In this document: one piece after another, positions 59,909-64,000 of the stretch
How the letters are laid out: every line of letters starts with the position of its first letter
Position numbering within the stretch: the stretch's first letter is position 1
Assembly: GCA_949130495.1 (NCBI GenBank)
Contig: OX422208.1
Coordinates: 688,525,702-688,589,701 of the forward strand
DNA length: 64,000 nucleotides
DNA from: Sambucus nigra
Lineage: Eukaryota > Streptophyta > Magnoliopsida > Dipsacales > Adoxaceae
Direction: 5' to 3'
Position numbers and translations under genes: made by a program
Notes under the pieces: generated by a model
Seen by the model: only the letters and a program-made list of their open reading frames with translations
What the model was told of the DNA's origin: nothing
The model's database searches: none

Positions 59909-60621
59909 TCCTAATAATGAGTTAATTTTAATTTCGTCATTAAATTATTTTAATTAATATTAAAAATTGTTTTATTTAATTAATTAAAAATTATTCTATG
60001 ATTAAACTTAAAACACGTTTTTTTTAATTAGCCGTTGGGAGTGGTTTAGTGGGAGAAGTGGTCACCCACGTTTTGGGGGAAGTGGGTGGTTTCTGCATCC
60101 CTTTATATGAGGGATATGCAAATCAGTTTCTGATAACTTTTCAATCTCTCTCTCTCTCAAAAAAACGTCCTTCTTCATACTCCAATTCTGGGCATAATCT
60201 CTTGTGGTTTTAAAGTCATCCATTGAGTGCTTCAATCGGATGAACTGTGCTGTTGAATCCTGAGGACAGTTATCTGAGGCTCGAAGCATCACTGATTATC
60301 GTGCGGGCGATATTTCTGTCTTAGGACTGTGTGTCTAACACACACCTCAGCATCCAGATAAATCGTTCCAATTTATTACTATCCTTTTAGTTTTCCCATA
60401 TACGCATATAACACAAACACCCTAAACCCTAAGGGGGGATAAGACCCCCGTCAGCTTCGGACATATTCTCTTCGCCCTCATGTTCGATATAGTGGGAGAA
60501 TTAACCATATATATTGACCTTTGTTGGGACTATTGATATCACAGACAAACTTCTTTACAAAAGCCTATCCGCTCCCGAACATACCATGACCCATGATCAC
60601 GTGGTATGCTCTACAGACACA
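59909..60621. other. Intergenic, possible LTR remnant
   Basis: No gene. 60100-60370 has LTR-like text (TTTATATGAGGGATATGCAAATC, then a TCTCTCTCTC leader and a run of short inverted words near GTGTGTCTAACACACAC), but no second copy or boundary is visible. Confidence 0.35.
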
Positions 60622-60630
60622 TAATTTCAC

Positions 60631-62066
60631 GAGAAATTTTAGATGTACCGCATATCAAACCGCTTGAATCAAAAACAAAATCAACTTTCATTTTTTTTTC
60701 TCTTTGGTTGGCCCGCACGATATACAATAATAATAAAACAAAAGGACAATATAATAAATAAATAAGTAAACCTATTTATCATATCATTAATATATCCACT
60801 TATTTACTTTGTCATCCTATAAATTCATTTTTTTTAAATATAACTTTTAAGTTAAAAAAAAATAGTCCAATTCAAAAACATAAATACACACTATATATAA
60901 ATAAATATAAAAAAATATATGTTAAATTTATGTGTTAAAATACAACAACACAAGATACAAAATCATATATTTTTACTTAACACAAATCAATTAAAAAATT
61001 ACATAATGTGATTATGAATATTTTACTATTTAAAAAAATGATGCGCGCCAGCAGAATGTATAGGCGGACCGACCACCTATATATACCGCTGGCGCGGGGC
61101 ATTTTTTTTTATATGTTGGTCCGTTGACAGCTGACCATTTTTTTTTGTTAAGTAAAATACGATTTAGTGATGTATAAATGGTCCGACCACCTATACATTT
61201 TTTCTAACATGTTGGTCCGCTAACAACTGACCATTTTTTTGTTAAGTAAAATACGATTGAGGTGACAACTGACCATTTTTTTTGTTAAGTAAAATACGAT
61301 TGATGTATAGGTGGTCCGATCACTTATACATGCCGCTGGAGCCAATCCGAGTAAAATGTTGCCGCTCCAACATTTTGTTCGGGTTGGCTCCAGCGGTATG
61401 TATAAGTGATCGGACTATCTATACATCACAAAATCGTATTTTACTTAACAAAAAAAATGGTCAGCTGTCAGTAGACCAACATATTAGAAAAAATGATCCG
61501 CGTCAGCGGTATGTATAGATGGTCGGAACACCAATACATTATGAAATCGTATTTTACTTAACAAAAAAAAATGGTCAGTTGTCAACGGACCAACATATTA
61601 GAAAAAATGGTCCGTATCAGTCGTATGTATAGGTGGTCGGTCCGCATATATATACTGTCGGCGCGGACCATTTTTTTTTAAATAGTAAAATGTTGATAAT
61701 CACATTGCGTAATTTTTTAATTGATTTGTGTTAAGTAAAAAAAATATGATTTTGTGTCGTATTTCGTATTTTAATACATATTTATTTATATATAGTGTGT
61801 ATTTATGTTTTTTGATTGGACTGTTTTTTTTTATCTTAAAAGTTATATTTTGAAAAAAAATGAATTTATAAGGTGACAAAGTAAATAAGTGGATATATTA
61901 ATGATGTGGTTAATGGGTTTACTTGTTTATTTATTATGTTGTTGTTTTGTTTTATACTTATTATATATTGTGTGGGCCAACAAAAGAGAAAAAAAATGAA
62001 AGTCGATTTGTTTTTGGTTCAGTCGATTTGAATGCGCTTTGGTTGGCGGTACATCTAGAATTTCTC
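60631..62066. mobile_element. Mutator-like fold-back element, 1.44 kb
   Basis: The element is nearly two inverted arms of about 700 bp around a centre near 61352. Ends are GAGAAATTTTAGATGTACCGC and, in inverse, GAGAAATTCTAGATGTACCGC. It is flanked by a perfect 9-bp duplication TAATTTCAC (60622-60630 and 62067-62075). Long inverted ends with a 9-bp duplication point to Mutator-like elements. Each arm holds repeated subunits (TTGTTAAGTAAAATACGAT, GGTCCGACCACCTATACAT, CCAACATATTAGAAAA). No transposase is present. Confidence 0.92.
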
Positions 62067-62163
62067 TAATTTCACATCCTTAATGCACTCTCCTCCCGTT
62101 GTTATGGCCAATGTTGATTTAATATTTAAAGTTTTGCATAAACTAAATGAGTGCTTCTACATC

Positions 62164-62317
62164 GACTCAAAATTGAGACTCAAAATTGAGACTCAAAATC
62201 GCGACTCGCTGACATGGCGTTTCGCGATTGGTTAGTGCTGTTGGCGCGGATCCACATCCATAAGCAATCAACCAATGACGGCACGCCGTGTCAGCAAGAG
62301 TCCCAATCAAGAGTCAC
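62164..62317. mobile_element. Candidate small MITE
   Basis: GACTCGCTGACATGGCGT is matched in inverse by ACGCCGTGTCAGCAAGAGTC, with ATTGGTT beyond each, making imperfect inverted ends of about 30 bp. Repeated GAGACTCAAAATT units lie at the left. No target duplication found. Confidence 0.4.
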
Positions 62318-63891
62318 CCTAGAATTTTTTTAACTAAATTTATTTTCACTTTGTTCGGACAATTATGAGAGAAAACAATATTTTCAAAAATATCGAAAAT
62401 ATCAACCCCAAAATACTTTGGACCTCAATTTAAAATTATTTAAATATCAAAATGTAACTAACTCATTATGAAAGGATTTTTTACACTTTAATCTTCAAAA
62501 TGTTAAATTTGGACACTCTAATACTCAATATGTTTTTAAAAATATTTAGATTCCCCATTTTATAATTAGGTCCAAAACTCACTCAACTCTCTTACTCCTT
62601 CCTAACATCACCACCCCCACCCCGCTCCTTCCCCTCTCTATATCCTACAACTTTTTTTCGACAATCTCTTTTATTTTTTATTTTTTGGGCATTCGCGAGA
62701 AAACCAACTAAACAACCATAAAACTTTCAAAGATGAAAAAAGACAAAAAAAATCACCCAAAACATCACCGACAACCACCAACCACCACAATAAACTTTCA
62801 GATCTGGAAAAAAAATAATGTTTTATGTCAGAAAATCGAAAGCTTCGGAAAAGAGCGGAGAGAGAGAGAGAGAGATTGGTCCGACGGGTAAGAGGGGGGG
62901 AGAGTTTGAGAAGTTTATGTGACAGAAGATGGGGGAAGGAGAGGAATGTGAGAAATGAGGGGTGAGGGACCTTAGGGTTTGAAAAATATTACCCTAATTC
63001 CAAGTTCTTGTTGGTCGTTGGTTGGGTATATCCTTAATCTATAAAAAAATAAAAACATGGACTCTTAATTTGGATGGAGGTAATCATAGGGTCAAGTATC
63101 CAAACCTTATTGGTCAAAGGACCTAAGTGTAAATGCCCCATTTTAAAATAAATATCAAACTAAAATAAATAAGTATTATAAGATAAAAGTATTACATCCC
63201 CCCAAAATTAAACACCTATATGAATTGAGTCTCGCTTGAAATTGTCTAATTTAAGTGTTAGATCCTAGATGCTTTAATGTTCAACAAATAAAAAAAATGA
63301 ATTGATAGATGTTTTAGTGGAAGATTAAAATTTAACTATACAAATAAATTTTAACTACTTAACCGCATCAACAGGATAAAATTAAATTATGTCCAATGAG
63401 TTATTAAAACATTCAAAATTCACAATATTGTATGGGAATGTCGTGTGCGCGAAACCTTAGCGAGCTAAATTACCCAATTAATACTATCGCCATAATAGAA
63501 GCGATATGTGTCTTTAATTCATTTCTGGTAGAAAATAGACAACCTAGGTCTATTTGATTAAATATTTACCAATTCGATGAAAAATACTTTTATCTTCGAT
63601 TAAAAGTAAATTAATCAGAATGCGGAATAGGATAAATAATCACACAACACCAAGCCATAAGAGAAAAAAAACACAACAGGGAAAAAAAATTCGGGTCGAA
63701 CGAAACAACAAATGCACTATGGTAGATTATTACAAATAGAAGACAGTGACAATCCTAAGAAACAATTATAGACTATCAACTTTTTCCCACAATGTCCTCC
63801 AAAGTTAGCACCAACAGGTGGAGAATGCTACACAACCGCGAACGATTTTGGACTCGTACAATGTCTTTCAAAACTACGTCGTGAATTAAAA
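62318..63891. other. Intergenic, no gene seen
   Basis: AT-rich, with a (GA)n run near 62860 and no coding frame I can support. 62477 on and 63134 back share a weak inverted match (TTTACACTTTAATC against TTTACACTTAGGTC), which may be an old element. Confidence 0.4.
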
Positions 63892-64000
63892 CACTACACC
63901 AAAACTGGCGATTGGTCACGGTCAAAATCCCTGACCAAAGTTGTGGGTCGCGGACTTGGGCCGTGACCATTTCGGGGGTGACCATTTTCGTGGGTCGCGA
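63892..64000. mobile_element. CACTA element, left end, runs off the window
   Basis: Starts CACTACACCAAAACTGG, the canonical CACTA terminus. GGTCACGGTC, GGGCCGTGACC and GGTCGCGG-type subterminal words follow. The three bases before are AAA. The rest lies beyond 64000. It shares the terminal 12-mer pattern, though not the same subterminal spacing, with the element at 3099-6748. Confidence 0.85.

Noticed and set aside
61282..61518. Open frame in the fold-back element
   Set aside because: It lies across the inverted repeat centre and reads repeat subunits; no homology.
63776..63985. Open frame at the window end
   Set aside because: It overlaps the CACTA terminus and subterminal words and shows no domain.

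Overview
The window is nuclear DNA of a flowering plant, most likely a eudicot. It is AT-rich, holds one recognisable intron-containing plant gene, and is packed with plant-type transposable elements (Copia and Gypsy LTR elements, CACTA, hAT, Mutator-like and PIF/Harbinger-like elements, tRNA-derived SINEs). I cannot narrow it below eudicot.

The backbone is one aldo-keto reductase (AKR) gene on the + strand. It has eight exons spread over 47.4 kb (10709-58108) and resembles the Arabidopsis At5g01670 type. The exons total only about 0.96 kb. Intron 1 (11.7 kb) and intron 2 (16.3 kb) are swollen by insertions. Exon 4 is cut by a 17.4 kb retrotransposon block with a perfect 5-bp target duplication (AAAGG). 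Exon 7 carries an independent frameshift. The catalytic tetrad residues are all still encoded, but the locus is best read as a recently disabled pseudogene.

Layout. 1-3098: no recognisable gene. 3099-6748: CACTA element with a broken TNP2-type transposase and arrays of subterminal palindromes. 6752-9811: no gene. 9812-10217: hAT-like MITE about 0.5 kb upstream of the AKR start. 10645-10852: AKR TATA and exon 1. Intron 1: a Copia element (12278-19514) with a 3.0 kb solo LTR nested in its polymerase, a Copia solo LTR (21035-21464), and a small LOB-domain (LBD-like) reading frame (21712-22122). Exon 2 is at 22545-22595. Intron 2: a long diverged inverted-repeat element (about 25310-28770) with a TRIM-sized LTR element in its right arm, a Gypsy-like LTR (30271-32322), a truncated gag-only Sirevirus-like element (33058-36701), and a MITE-like element with a hAT element inside it. 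Exon 3 and the first part of exon 4 are at 38937-39180.

39181-56612 is a Copia array of the form LTR-internal-LTR-internal-LTR, all on the - strand. The second internal region is split by a young gag-only Sirevirus-like element (47988-53712). Exon 4 resumes at 56618, and exons 5-8 follow with short introns to 58108. Downstream, 58109-64000 holds MITEs, two SINE-like elements, a 1.44 kb Mutator-like fold-back element with a 9-bp target duplication, and the first 109 bp of a second CACTA element at the window edge.

Nothing here looks like an operon, CRISPR array or conventional RNA gene. The most informative biology is the nested insertion history, which can be ordered. The Copia insertion into exon 4 came first, the shared-LTR tandem formed later, and the Sirevirus-like element then entered one of the two copies. 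The second notable point is a family of non-autonomous Sirevirus-like elements that keep only a truncated gag, plus clusters of short palindromes.
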